Assembly (NCBI GenBank): GCA_964605705.1
Contig: CAZSDW010000024.1
Location: 1-51,135, forward strand
Source: CAZSDW01 sp964605705
GTDB lineage: Bacteria; Fidelibacterota; UBA2242
DNA length: 51,135 bases
Reading direction: 5' to 3'
The position numbers and the translations under genes are program-made. This document shows positions 7,698 through 16,800 of the stretch, one piece after another. Below the pieces are notes generated by a model. The model ran no database searches. It was given only the letters and a program-made list of their open reading frames with translations, and was not told the origin of the DNA. The number at the start of each line of letters is the position of its first letter. Positions within the stretch are counted from its first letter, which is position 1.

Positions 7698-9035
7698 TTA
7701 AACGGTTGCCAGTTTTTCTTTGCGTTTCATGTCGTTGACTTTGAGTTTGCCGATCCGGATTCTCTGAACCAGCGGAATCTGTGATGGACAAACAAAGGCA
7801 CAGGAGCCACATTCGATACAGTTCAGAATCCCCAGTTCCTCCGCTATTTCCCAATTTTCAACCTGCGTAAACCGGGCAAGTCGTGTTGGTAATAATCCCA
7901 TCGGGCAGGCAGAAATACACGTTCCGCACTGAATGCATGGATATTCTTTTTGTCTCTTAATCGACCGATCCGTCAGACATAAGATTCCGCCAGTGGCTTT
8001 GATAACCGGAACATTCAGCGTGTGCTGAGCAACTCCCATCATCGGTCCACCCATAATGATTTTCGTCGTTTCATCGGTCAGTCCGCCACAAAAATCGATC
8101 AGATTTTGAAAAGGAGTCCCAATCCGGGCGATAACATTTTTCGGCTCTTTAATGCCATCACCGGTGACAGATACGACACGTTCAATAAGCGGTTTTCGTC
8201 GGGTGACCGCTTCAGCAACAGCGATCGCAGTTCCGACATTATTAACCACAACGCCGACATCCAGTGGTAAACCGCCGGTTGGAACATCGCGATTAATGGC
8301 TGCCTTGATCAACATTTTTTCAGCTCCCTGGGGATACTTCACTTTCAGCGTGACGACATCAATATTATCAAATGCAGCAGTCGCTTGCTCTAGCGCTTCG
8401 ACGGCATCAGGTTTATTGCTTTCCACTCCGATCACTGCCCTGGATACATCCAATGCTTTCATTAAAATTCGGGTACCGATAACAACATCTTCCGTCTGTT
8501 CAACCATCATCCGATGATCGGCAGTCAAATAGGGTTCACATTCGCAGCCATTTAACATGAACGTATCAATCTTTTTATCTTTTGAAGGCGATAGTTTTAC
8601 ATGGGTCGGAAACGCTGCACCACCCAGCCCGACAACACCGGCAATCTGAATCAATTCGATAATTTCATCCGTTGATAGTGTTTCCCAATTGTTGATTTTT
8701 AAATTAGATTCAATCCAGGTGTCATTACCATCCCCGACAATCTGAATCATCAGACCGTTGGTACCCAGCGGATGGGCAAAATTGTCGATGGCTTTCACTT
8801 TCCCGGAAATTGACGCATGAATGGGACTGGACACAAAGCCGGTGCTCTGACCGATAATTTCACCGGTTTTGACTTCCTGTCCCTTTTCAACCAGTGGTCG
8901 GCAAGGCGAACCAACATGCTGCTGAACCGGGATAAATACCTCTTCCGGTAATGGAATCCGTTCAAGCGGTTTCTGCTCTGATAAGTACTTGAATTCCTCA
9001 GGATGAACGCCTTTTTTGAATGTCTTAAGTTTCAT
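7698..9035 (-). CDS. rnfC: Rnf complex NADH/ferredoxin-side subunit RnfC
   Basis: The 445-residue peripheral subunit binds NAD(H) and FMN and carries two [4Fe-4S] clusters. It shows the N-terminal barrel-sandwich region (PCRPLVEKGQEVKTGE), the NuoF-like Gly-rich segment GVVGLGGAAFPTHVK, the NGCECEPYLTADHR stretch, and two ferredoxin motifs near the C-terminus (CIQCGTCISACP and CIECGSCAFVCP). It is the first gene of the operon. The start could be ATG 9035 or ATG 9041; GGAG lies 10 and 4 bases upstream respectively, and 9035 gives the usual MKLKTFKKGVHP opening. Confidence 0.95.
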   Translation of the reverse strand: MKLKTFKKGVHPEEFKYLSEQKPLERIPLPEEVFIPVQQHVGSPCRPLVEKGQEVKTGEIIGQSTGFVSSPIHASISGKVKAIDNFAHPLGTNGLMIQIVGDGNDTWIESNLKINNWETLSTDEIIELIQIAGVVGLGGAAFPTHVKLSPSKDKKIDTFMLNGCECEPYLTADHRMMVEQTEDVVIGTRILMKALDVSRAVIGVESNKPDAVEALEQATAAFDNIDVVTLKVKYPQGAEKMLIKAAINRDVPTGGLPLDVGVVVNNVGTAIAVAEAVTRRKPLIERVVSVTGDGIKEPKNVIARIGTPFQNLIDFCGGLTDETTKIIMGGPMMGVAQHTLNVPVIKATGGILCLTDRSIKRQKEYPCIQCGTCISACPMGLLPTRLARFTQVENWEIAEELGILNCIECGSCAFVCPSQIPLVQRIRIGKLKVNDMKRKEKLATV

Positions 9036-9087
9036 CGACATATAACTCCGGTTAAATCCTCTAAACAACAACAAAAAAATAGCCTGC

Positions 9088-9095
9088 CAAATTTA
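9088..9095 (-). promoter_or_regulatory. Possible -7 box of the rnf operon
   Basis: On the minus strand this reads TAAATTTG, matching the TAnnTTTG consensus, and would place transcription start about 40 bases before rnfC. No convincing -33 partner is at the right distance, so this is a weak call. The rest of 9042-9239, between rnfC and the divergent ssrA gene, holds nothing else I can name. Confidence 0.3.
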
Positions 9096-9239
9096 TCATT
9101 TACTGGATTAAGATGCCCGTATTTTTTTAGACAAATTTTAAGACCATCGAAAATCTTCCATAATTTCGTTTTCATGAGGAGGGAACATTTCATCTGTTGG
9201 TTTTTAGAATAAATGAGTGTAATTTTCAACGCTTTTTGA

Positions 9240-9593
9240 GGGGGCGAATGGATTCGACGGGATTGAAGGGTCGATGAATTGCGTGCCGTGGTTTTCAGGA
9301 GGGCCACGTTAATAAACCTGAACAACCTTAGATGCCAATTCTTTTGGCAACGTTGCTTACGCTTAGTTAAGCAGCCGTTCTTATTCGATTTTGTCTGTTG
9401 GTTGAATAAGGGCGTCGATTTAACGGACTAGTTTATCGCATTTGTGCGCGGGCGGTAAGCGAAACTTTAGCGGACTGGCTTTTTTGGAAGTTTGTTTGTT
9501 GTCGACGAAAAAGTAAGATTTTTCAACAAACTACGCACGTAGTAGTTCATCCATTCTCTTTTTCGGACGGGAGTTCGATTCTCCCCGCCTCCA
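9240..9593 (+). ncRNA. ssrA: Transfer-messenger RNA (tmRNA)
   Basis: The 5' end GGGGGCGAATGGATTCGACG and the 3' end TTCGATTCTCCCCGCCTCCA are diagnostic of tmRNA; the first seven bases pair with CGCCTCC to form the acceptor stem, and CCA is not encoded. The tag frame begins at GCC 9334, set two bases after TAG as in E. coli, and reads ANSFGNVAYA before the stop TAG at 9364-9366. tmRNA rescues stalled ribosomes and marks the peptide for proteolysis. The tag ends in VAYA rather than the usual ALAA. The 3' end is close to an assembly gap and a GIY-YIG unit. Confidence 0.96.
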
Positions 9594-9610
9594 CGCTTCG
9601 TCCCGACCAG

Positions 9611-9710
9611 NNNNNNNNNNNNNNNNNNNNNNNNNNNNNNNNNNNNNNNNNNNNNNNNNNNNNNNNNNNNNNNNNNNNNNNNNNNNNNNNNNNNNNNNNN
9701 NNNNNNNNNN
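9611..9710. other. Assembly gap of 100 N
   Basis: A second placeholder gap of exactly 100 N lies 17 bases after the tmRNA 3' end. The sequence resumes with a 55-base block that is repeated at 10077-10131, so the break is probably repeat-caused and may hide the left end of the repeat or additional units. Confidence 0.95.
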
Positions 9711-9765
9711 ACTCGATTATTACTTTTTCAATAACCTTTTAAAATATCAAAACGAAGCGTGTCCT
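9711..9765. repeat. Left copy of a direct repeat flanking the second GIY-YIG gene
   Basis: These 55 bases are identical to 10077-10131. The true repeat may extend leftward into the assembly gap. At its right end begins an inverted repeat, GTCCTGC (9761-9767) with GCAGGAC (9792-9798), directly before the GIY-YIG start. Confidence 0.9.
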
Positions 9766-9802
9766 GCGAAGTGCCGATTCAGCGGTACGAAGCAGGACAA
9801 CC

Positions 9803-10045
9803 ATGTTTTACACATATATCATCAGAAGTAAACTCAATCCAGCCCAGACTTATGTCGGGTACTCATCCAATCTAAAACAACGTCTGGAATATCATAATTC
9901 CGGGAAATGTAAACATACTTCAAAGTTCATTCCTTGGGAAATCGAATTTTACGCTGCTTTCAAGGACAAACCGAAAGCGCTGGATTTTGAGAAATATCTG
10001 AAATCTCATTCCGGTAAAGCATTTGCCAGTAAAAGACTACTCTAA
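9803..10045 (+). CDS. Small GIY-YIG nuclease-domain protein
   Basis: This 80-residue single-domain protein has the GIY-YIG strands YTYIIRS and QTYVGYS, the helix NLKQRLEYHN with the conserved Arg, and a C-terminal ALDFEKYLKSHSG segment typical of the URI/YhbQ-like group. AGGA five bases before ATG supports the start. It differs clearly in sequence from the other GIY-YIG protein in this window but has the same setting: alone between direct repeats and next to the 3' end of a structural RNA gene (tmRNA). Biochemical role unknown. Confidence 0.87.
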   Translation: MFYTYIIRSKLNPAQTYVGYSSNLKQRLEYHNSGKCKHTSKFIPWEIEFYAAFKDKPKALDFEKYLKSHSGKAFASKRLL

Positions 10046-10076
10046 TCTTGCCAGCAGGGACTTCGCGTGGCACGCC

Positions 10077-10131
10077 ACTCGATTATTACTTTTTCAATAA
10101 CCTTTTAAAATATCAAAACGAAGCGTGTCCT
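10077..10131. repeat. Right copy of the direct repeat flanking the second GIY-YIG gene
   Basis: Identical over 55 bases to 9711-9765, giving a unit period of 366 bp. Just left of it is a small hairpin (GTGG-CACG-CCAC, 10068-10079). To the right, 10132-10227 contains a GCCC/GGGC hairpin and a perfect 12-base palindrome TTTCTCGAGAAA (10185-10196), but no gene. Confidence 0.9.
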
Positions 10132-10227
10132 AGGGAGTCACATCACTCCAATACTCCTCTCCTCCGACGAAGCCCTGCGGGGCATTTCTCGAGAAAAGCA
10201 ATATCCATTGTATTATTGAAGTCGAAT

Positions 10228-11481
10228 TTACTGTTTGCCAAAAATCGGTTTCAGATAATCCTGCCAGTAACTCTGCCAATTATATTGACTGAAAACTCGC
10301 TTGAATAACAGGTCACTGCGCGACAGATTTTCCTTAAGAAATTTTACGAGCCGGTTGGCATTGAACTCCACACTTTCATCAGTCGGCATATAGAGAACAC
10401 CATCATCGGCAATTTCCCGAAATACGGGGATTTTGGAAACGGCAATGGGAGTCCGGGCAGCGCCTGCTTCGAGAATAGGCAGCCCAAATCCCTCATCCGT
10501 ACTGAGATAAAGAATGAGATGTGCGACAAAATAAAGATCATGCACAATATCCCGGTTCTTTTCCTGGGGAATATTTAATTCACTGAATACATTATCAAGG
10601 AACAAAACATGATTTTCTATCTCCAATTCCCTGACCAATTCTTTCAAATGCTGAGAATAAGGAGTAATATCCCCATTCTCCTCCTCGGTTTTTCCGGTAA
10701 CAATACCAAGAATATCGGGAAAACTCTGTTTCAGAATCGCAATAATTCGGATACTTCTTTCAATATTTTTTCGGGGAATTTGGCGCGCCGGAATTAAAAT
10801 AACCGGGTATCGGTGGTAAAGTGTCAGGTGCGAAATAATTTGGGTCATTTCATAATGAAAACTGAGAAAATCCTGGTACTTTAGGACATTTGGCACAACC
10901 ATTATTTTCTTTTTGGGAATGCCGAGCAGCTCCGCCATCTGACGACGTCGATATTCAGAAATGGTAATATAACAGACATTCGGATGTGCCATTTTCAAAA
11001 GTGTCCACGGACGGCGATTGTACAGATTATTTTTATAATCATCCATCAGCCACGCCAGATCATGGGTCCAGATATAAAAACGTTTATCCCGACTTTTCTC
11101 AATATAATTCCAGAATGCTTCAGTGGCAGTCAGATTAAACGGCATCGACATTATATTATGAATAATGATTGTATCAATATCACCAACCTGGGTCTCGATT
11201 TTCTTCTGAAGGTTGTGTAATCTGAACTCATAATCTTCCGGCAGCGACCCGAATTTCAAAATCCGTTGGATTTTCTGAATATGTGGATTTAAGGGATTTA
11301 AATCCGCTACAGTACTGGTCTTGATGTTATTTCCTTCGATTTTGCCGTCACCACTCAGGAGCGTCACCAGATAGCCATTGTTGGCGAAAACCTCTGCCTG
11401 AGGTCCGATCATATTTTCCACGCCGCCAACCACCGGAGGTAACGTATAGTGCACAATAATTATTTGTTTAATCGATTTCAT
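10228..11481 (-). CDS. Glycosyltransferase, GT4-like (group 1)
   Basis: The 417-residue protein has a GT-B fold layout. The N-terminal domain begins IIIVHYTLPPVVGGVENM with the Gly-Gly loop typical of GT4 enzymes. The C-terminal nucleotide-sugar domain holds VILIPARQIPRKNIERSI and the E-x7-E motif in STDEGFGLPILEAGAA, followed by PIAVSKIPVFREI. It would transfer a sugar from a nucleotide donor, probably in polysaccharide or glycoconjugate synthesis; acceptor and donor cannot be read from sequence. AGGA five bases before ATG supports the start. No other polysaccharide genes lie next to it except the RmlC-like cupin 8 kb away. Confidence 0.85.
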   Translation of the reverse strand: MKSIKQIIIVHYTLPPVVGGVENMIGPQAEVFANNGYLVTLLSGDGKIEGNNIKTSTVADLNPLNPHIQKIQRILKFGSLPEDYEFRLHNLQKKIETQVGDIDTIIIHNIMSMPFNLTATEAFWNYIEKSRDKRFYIWTHDLAWLMDDYKNNLYNRRPWTLLKMAHPNVCYITISEYRRRQMAELLGIPKKKIMVVPNVLKYQDFLSFHYEMTQIISHLTLYHRYPVILIPARQIPRKNIERSIRIIAILKQSFPDILGIVTGKTEEENGDITPYSQHLKELVRELEIENHVLFLDNVFSELNIPQEKNRDIVHDLYFVAHLILYLSTDEGFGLPILEAGAARTPIAVSKIPVFREIADDGVLYMPTDESVEFNANRLVKFLKENLSRSDLLFKRVFSQYNWQSYWQDYLKPIFGKQ

Positions 11482-11527
11482 GAATTTCCTTTTTTAGCTG
11501 CTGTAATTTAGACGAAATTTCTCCCAA

Positions 11528-11535
11528 CAAAAATA
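11528..11535 (-). promoter_or_regulatory. Possible promoter -7 box for the glycosyltransferase gene
   Basis: On the minus strand this reads TATTTTTG (TAnnTTTG consensus). A TTG on the same strand (complement of CAA at 11557-11559) lies 21 bases upstream, the spacing seen for Bacteroidetes -33/-7 promoters. The start codon is about 45 bases downstream. Confidence 0.4.
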
Positions 11536-11558
11536 TTTTTAGGAATTTTATATTGACA

Positions 11559-11576
11559 ACAAATCTACCGATTTGT
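11559..11576. promoter_or_regulatory. Perfect 7-bp inverted repeat, possible operator
   Basis: ACAAATC and GATTTGT are separated by TACC, in the 186-bp region between the divergent glycosyltransferase and TPR genes. It touches a TTGACA at 11553-11558. No regulator can be assigned. Confidence 0.25.
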
Positions 11577-11667
11577 GCATCATAGACCTGTTATTTTTAA
11601 TAAAGATACTTTAGATACTTTCAAAAAATTATTAAATTAACCCGAAGTTGGAACTTTTGATTAATAA

Positions 11668-13122
11668 ATGAAAAAATACTTAGCCTTATTCTCCACTATT
11701 TTCATCGCTCTTTGGTTTATGCAATGTGCCAAACATCGTTATCCCACTACCGATTCAAAGCAGACGCTGAATTTATATACAACCGGTGAAGAATATCGGA
11801 TGAAACTTTATCACCGGAACGCTTTGAATAATTATCTCCAGGCATTCCGGCTGGATACAAATTTTGCCATGGCAGCCCTCAGGTCAGGACAGATGTATTT
11901 GAGTTTTGGTATGGGCGACAGTGGTGAATATTATTTTGAAAAAGCCCACGAAAAATCTACCTACCTCCCCGATGTTGAACGTTTAATAGTTGATTATCAC
12001 TGGTCTGAATTCACCCACAATTCCGAGCGCAGGGCGGTTGTGACAGATTCACTAATTAAATATTTTCCTAATAATTTTGATGTCCGGATTATCAATGCAA
12101 TGGATAAATGGGAAAAACTTGAATTTGACAACGCCCGCAAACTGTATCAGAATCTTTTAAGAGAAAATCCCAATTATATCATTGCCTATAACAATATCGG
12201 TTATCTGTATGCCCGCAAGGGATTATTTAAAGAAGCAATCGATAATCTTGAAAAATATAAGAGGTATGCCGCAGATCAGTTGAATCCCTACGACAGTCTC
12301 GCCGAAATCTACCTGGCAATTGGAAGATACTACGAAGCGATCCACCTGCTGGAGTACCTGATTGATAATCGCAGCGATGAACTGATTGAGAATGAATACC
12401 TCGGTGTCATTATTTACACACGCCTGACAAATGCATATCGCTGTATAGGAAAATATCAAAAGGCTCTATCAATCCTGGATGAAGCCGAAAAACTGTTTTC
12501 CTCTAACCACTCATTTGCTCAAATCAATCTGACACGTTTTTCGTTGTACCGGGACTTGAACCAGATCGACCATATGGAAGCAACCGTCAAAAGCTTACTA
12601 AATGTATTGAGTGAAGAAAAATTCCCGTATCAGCAGGCTATAGTCTATATCGAAAAAAATAATTTTGATGAGGTTTTGAATATTCTGAAAATGCAGAAAT
12701 CTAAAAGTGAGTCCGGTAAAAATATCAGCCGTACAACACTCATTCAAAACACTGCGATTGAAGCGGAATTAAATTTCAAAACCGGTTTGTTCGGAGAAGC
12801 AGCTGAGCAGTTCAAATTGGCTGCTGATACCTATAATGATACGTTGTACGCTGTAAATTTGCGTATTAAGCAATATATATCCGAAGGAAAGTCAGGAAAT
12901 TATCAAGCCGCAATAGACGGACTAAGAAGCAGAATTAAAGTAAATCCCAACTGCCCGCTAGCTTTGGTCAATATTTCTGAATTCTATGTAAAAACAGGTA
13001 AAGAATCCGAGGCGCAAGCTTACCTATCACATTTTCGGAATCTCTGGAAAAATGCTGATCCGGACACACCGTTGATGCTTCAGGCAGATGCAATCCTTAG
13101 CGAGTTGAATCAGCCGAATTAG
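11668..13122 (+). CDS. TPR-repeat lipoprotein
   Basis: The 484-residue protein has a lipoprotein signal (ALFSTIFIALWF, lipobox FMQC). The rest is made of helical TPR units: AALRSGQMYLSFGMGDSGEYYFEKA, YNNIGYLYARKGLFKEAIDNLEKY, DSLAEIYLAIGRYYEAIHLLEYL, TRLTNAYRCIGKYQKALSILDEA and a C-terminal group ending LVNISEFYVKTGKESEAQAYL are the clearest. TPR arrays bind proteins; the partner is unknown. Its 3' end overlaps the end of the convergent gene by 26 bp. No ortholog name can be given. Confidence 0.8.
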   Translation: MKKYLALFSTIFIALWFMQCAKHRYPTTDSKQTLNLYTTGEEYRMKLYHRNALNNYLQAFRLDTNFAMAALRSGQMYLSFGMGDSGEYYFEKAHEKSTYLPDVERLIVDYHWSEFTHNSERRAVVTDSLIKYFPNNFDVRIINAMDKWEKLEFDNARKLYQNLLRENPNYIIAYNNIGYLYARKGLFKEAIDNLEKYKRYAADQLNPYDSLAEIYLAIGRYYEAIHLLEYLIDNRSDELIENEYLGVIIYTRLTNAYRCIGKYQKALSILDEAEKLFSSNHSFAQINLTRFSLYRDLNQIDHMEATVKSLLNVLSEEKFPYQQAIVYIEKNNFDEVLNILKMQKSKSESGKNISRTTLIQNTAIEAELNFKTGLFGEAAEQFKLAADTYNDTLYAVNLRIKQYISEGKSGNYQAAIDGLRSRIKVNPNCPLALVNISEFYVKTGKESEAQAYLSHFRNLWKNADPDTPLMLQADAILSELNQPN

Positions 13123-13771
13123 CGGGCAACTCGATTGATACATTACTGATCTCAAAACCACTACTGTCATACTGCATAATATGTTGAATCGATTTCTCCG
13201 GATCAAATTCAAATTCAGTGACTTCCATAACCTTATTATCTCTGGTCCGAATCCAGACTTCATAAATCAGGGCACCCTGTTTATTGTATCTTAATTCAAG
13301 GCGTCCCACATCTTCCCCACTTGCGGCTTTGACCTCGTACTTCACCGGTTTTTGAGTTGAATCATAATAGGTCACTGTAAAATAATTTTTTTGCAGTGAA
13401 ATCCAGTTGCGCCCCTGGATTTTTGGCAGCATTTGCTTTTGAATCTCATCCGGTACAAAAGAGGTCCGTGTAATTAATATTGAATCGGCAGTATAATTTT
13501 CACTTAAAACCAAATTCCGATAGCCATCATAGTAAAATTGGGTACGGGTTGACAGGTCACCATTTGCTAAAATGTGATCTAACTGTCTGACCCTGTCCTG
13601 ATCATATTTCGCGCGATAGAACGGTTTGCCGATAACCTGTGAGGGACTTACATCCATTTCCCGGACAAAATCGCTGTAGCTGAGATAATATTTTGTACCG
13701 GACTGAGCTAAAACAAACATCTGGAGAAATATGAAAAATTTGAAGATCAGGATAAAACATTTTTTCTTCAT
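13097..13771 (-). CDS. Exported protein of unknown function
   Basis: The 224-residue product starts with a hydrophobic signal peptide (FILIFKFFIFLQMFVLAQ) and is otherwise soluble. It contains repeating beta-rich stretches of the type QFYYDGYRNLVLSENYT and LRYNKQGALIYEVWIRT, similar in feel to the short YD-like strands that track a document of key-value turns, but I recognise no family. It lacks a lipobox. It converges on the TPR lipoprotein gene and is divergent from the sensor kinase, so it could be regulated with either; nothing shows this directly. Confidence 0.65.
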   Translation of the reverse strand: MKKKCFILIFKFFIFLQMFVLAQSGTKYYLSYSDFVREMDVSPSQVIGKPFYRAKYDQDRVRQLDHILANGDLSTRTQFYYDGYRNLVLSENYTADSILITRTSFVPDEIQKQMLPKIQGRNWISLQKNYFTVTYYDSTQKPVKYEVKAASGEDVGRLELRYNKQGALIYEVWIRTRDNKVMEVTEFEFDPEKSIQHIMQYDSSGFEISNVSIELPANSADSTR

Positions 13772-13862
13772 AGCCTATTTTAACCAGTGGCATCAAATCT
13801 TTCAAGTCATCATTTAGAAAATATCTGTAAAATGAGTGATTGACAGTAGCCATTGTTTTGGT

Positions 13863-13870
13863 TATTTTTG
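13863..13870 (+). promoter_or_regulatory. Probable promoter of the sensor kinase gene
   Basis: TATTTTTG matches TAnnTTTG, and a TTG (about 13839-13842, inside GATTGACAG) lies about 21 bases upstream. If correct, transcription starts near 13876, which excludes the longest possible start of the kinase at 13836. Confidence 0.4.
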
Positions 13871-13880
13871 TTGTGCGACA

Positions 13881-16800
13881 ATGGATGAGGCAAATGAGGG
13901 AGTGAGAAAAATACATTTCAAGCGCCAGAATGTAATCACGAAACTATCCTTTCTATTTATATCCATTTTAATCAGTCAGAATCTCTACGGTCTAAAATAC
14001 CCGGTCAAATTTGAAAGAATGCCACTGGAACCAGGCGAAGTAACCGCCAATATATTCTCAATTGCTCAGGATAGTACCGGCTATATCTGGATTGGTACGC
14101 CAAGTGCAATTTACAGGTACAATGGCTGTGATTTTACGAAATTCCCTATTAAAACTAATATCGATCAACAAGGTACTGTCAGAAATATCGTTGTTGATCC
14201 ATCGAATAATATATGGTTTAAATTAAAATCAAGATCAATTGGAAGACTTGATCCTCATTCAGGTACATTCCAGCCAGTAATTGATAATCCAAGTGCCATT
14301 AGCAGCAGTATTAACTGTTTTACTTTTATAAACGATACAATGTGGCTGAGCACAATATCAGACAGATTATTCAGATACATACCTGAAACAGACCAGATGA
14401 CCCAAATTCTGGATAGCAACCAAATCAACACAGGAATTCATCGATTGCTTCCAATTCAACGAGATATCTGGATTGGTAGTACCAATGGTATTTACAAATA
14501 TAATATCGATAGAAATGATTTAAAGTATTATTCTCTTAAACAATCATCCTGCGATTCCCTGAGAAAGAAGATAATAGCCATTCATCAAGACAGGACTGGG
14601 GTAATTTGGATAGCCTGCAATTACGGAATTATTTACAAATACAACGAAAAATCTGATCGATTTGATCAATATTATATAATTCCGGGGCTTGATTTGTCTA
14701 ATCCTAAGTTTCAAATTACATCCATGATTTGTGACAATACAAATCACCTTTTGTTTGGGACTATACGGCAAGGGCTTGCCTATTTAAATCTGACAACAGG
14801 CAATTTTGTCAGTTCATCTGAATCACGAGATCAGATATCGGGAATTGAGCCAAATTATATTTCTAAAATATTTATTGATAATAACGGTGTTCTTTGGCTG
14901 GGTACGCCAAAACCGGGACTCTATAAGGAAAAAGGACATCCGAAATTTTTTCATTACTTACTGTCCTCAAGCGATGATTCTTTGATAGTTGATAATTATG
15001 TTCAGTCAATCCAGAAAGACAATCAGGGCGACCTCTATATCGGTACCTATCAGGATGGATTATACCAGTTCGACTCGAATCACAATTTAAAAAACCATTT
15101 CTTAGCTGAACCTGACAATTCAAGAAGTTTATGCGAAAATAATATCTACGCAATGCTATCAGAAAATGATGGCAACCTGTGGATCGCTACTTCTGACGGT
15201 CTTGAAAAATTCATCAAGCAAACGAATGAATTTATTCACTATCGCTTGGACAGATCAGATATTACGCCAATACTAACACAACTGGAATCAAGCCGGCGGA
15301 AACGTTATTTTGAGAAATGTAACCGATTTGTATGTCTTTTCAAGGATAAAAACCAGAATATCTGGATTGGAACATACTCAGGTATTTTGGCAAAGTTTGA
15401 TTGTCAGGCGGAGACCTTTAAAATTTTCCGGTATCACATCGATGAATGGAAAAGTGCCGACGGAATAACAACAATTGAGGAAGACCAGTATGGTAATCTC
15501 TGGATAGGAACAGTATGGGATGGAATCCATATATTCGATCCAGTAGAAGAAAAATATCTACGATTTCACCGGTTTTCAGATTCACCTGACTCATTATCTT
15601 CAAATCAAATCAATACGATACATAAAGATAGTCATAATCTGATGTGGATTGGTCACAGCTCAGCAGGTATATCGGTCTATGACGACAATATAAAGAAATT
15701 CAAGACTTATCGTGATATTGACGGTTTACTTAATAATAGAGTGACCGGTTTAGTGGAAGATAATTATGGCTATCTTTGGATTAGCACAATGAGTGGGCTC
15801 TCATCTTTTGAGTACACAACCCAGTCAATTACAAATTACACTCACGCCGATGGCGTTGATTATTACTATTTCAATATAATTCCCACGGATCAGGTACAAT
15901 TAATAGATCAAAATAATGGTATTCATCAAACACATAGAACAAAGATAAACTATAATTCATGTGCTTATCAGAATTCTGATGAAAACATCTATTTTGGTGG
16001 AAATAATGGCTATATTATTTTCAATCCAAAAGATTTGATAACAGAAGAAAGTAATCAATCAAATTTAGTCCTGACAGATTTTAAAATTTTCACTAAAAGT
16101 CAAATAAATTATCGTCCTTTTAATAATATCAAAGAGATTGAATTATCGTACAAAGATTATATCTTTTCCTTCGATTATTCTCTTTTAAATTTTATCTCAC
16201 CGGAAGAAAATACATACTCACATATATTGGAAGGTTTTGAAAAAGAATGGAGTGATCCTTCAATAGATCGCACTGTCACTTACTGGAATATCCCACCTGG
16301 CAATTATACGTTAAAAATAAAAGGTACTTCAAAATATGGTTCATGGTGTCAGAATCCACTTGAAATAAATATTACTATCACCCCCCCTTTTTGGAAGACT
16401 TTGTGGTTTAAAATTATTTCAATTCTGTCGATAGCAGCGGTGATCGGGCTGGTTTTTCATCAACGACTTCAACGCATTAAAAAACAGAAAATCGAACTGG
16501 AAAAGCAGGTCAAGGAACGGACAATCGAATTACATGAATCCAATAAACATCTGATTGAAGAAATCCAATTTCGTAAGAAAGCCGAAGCCGAATTGCGGAA
16601 AAGTGAAGAAGAATATCGGGACCTTTTTGAGAATGCCTATGATGTCATTTGGATTTCGGATATCAATGGTAAAATCCAGGCGATTAATAATTATTTCCTG
16701 GATTTGCTCGGCTACGAAAAAGAGCAGATCATTGGTGACAATCTTATCAATCATGTTTCTGAATCTCACCGTTTTCGAACTCTCCGGAATTATTATAAAT

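Noticed and set aside
6643..7854. Longer start for RnfD at 7854
   Set aside because: The additional 60 residues are a shifted reading of the rnfC 3' end; homology begins after ATG 7674.
9032..9325. A 97-residue minus-strand open frame over the rnfC leader and the tmRNA 5' end
   Set aside because: It overlaps the highly constrained tmRNA acceptor region, has no ribosome-binding site and no recognisable domain.
10185..10196. The TTTCTCGAGAAA palindrome as an operator
   Set aside because: It is perfect but short, lies downstream of genes in a repeat-rich spacer and has no associated regulator; chance is a fair explanation.
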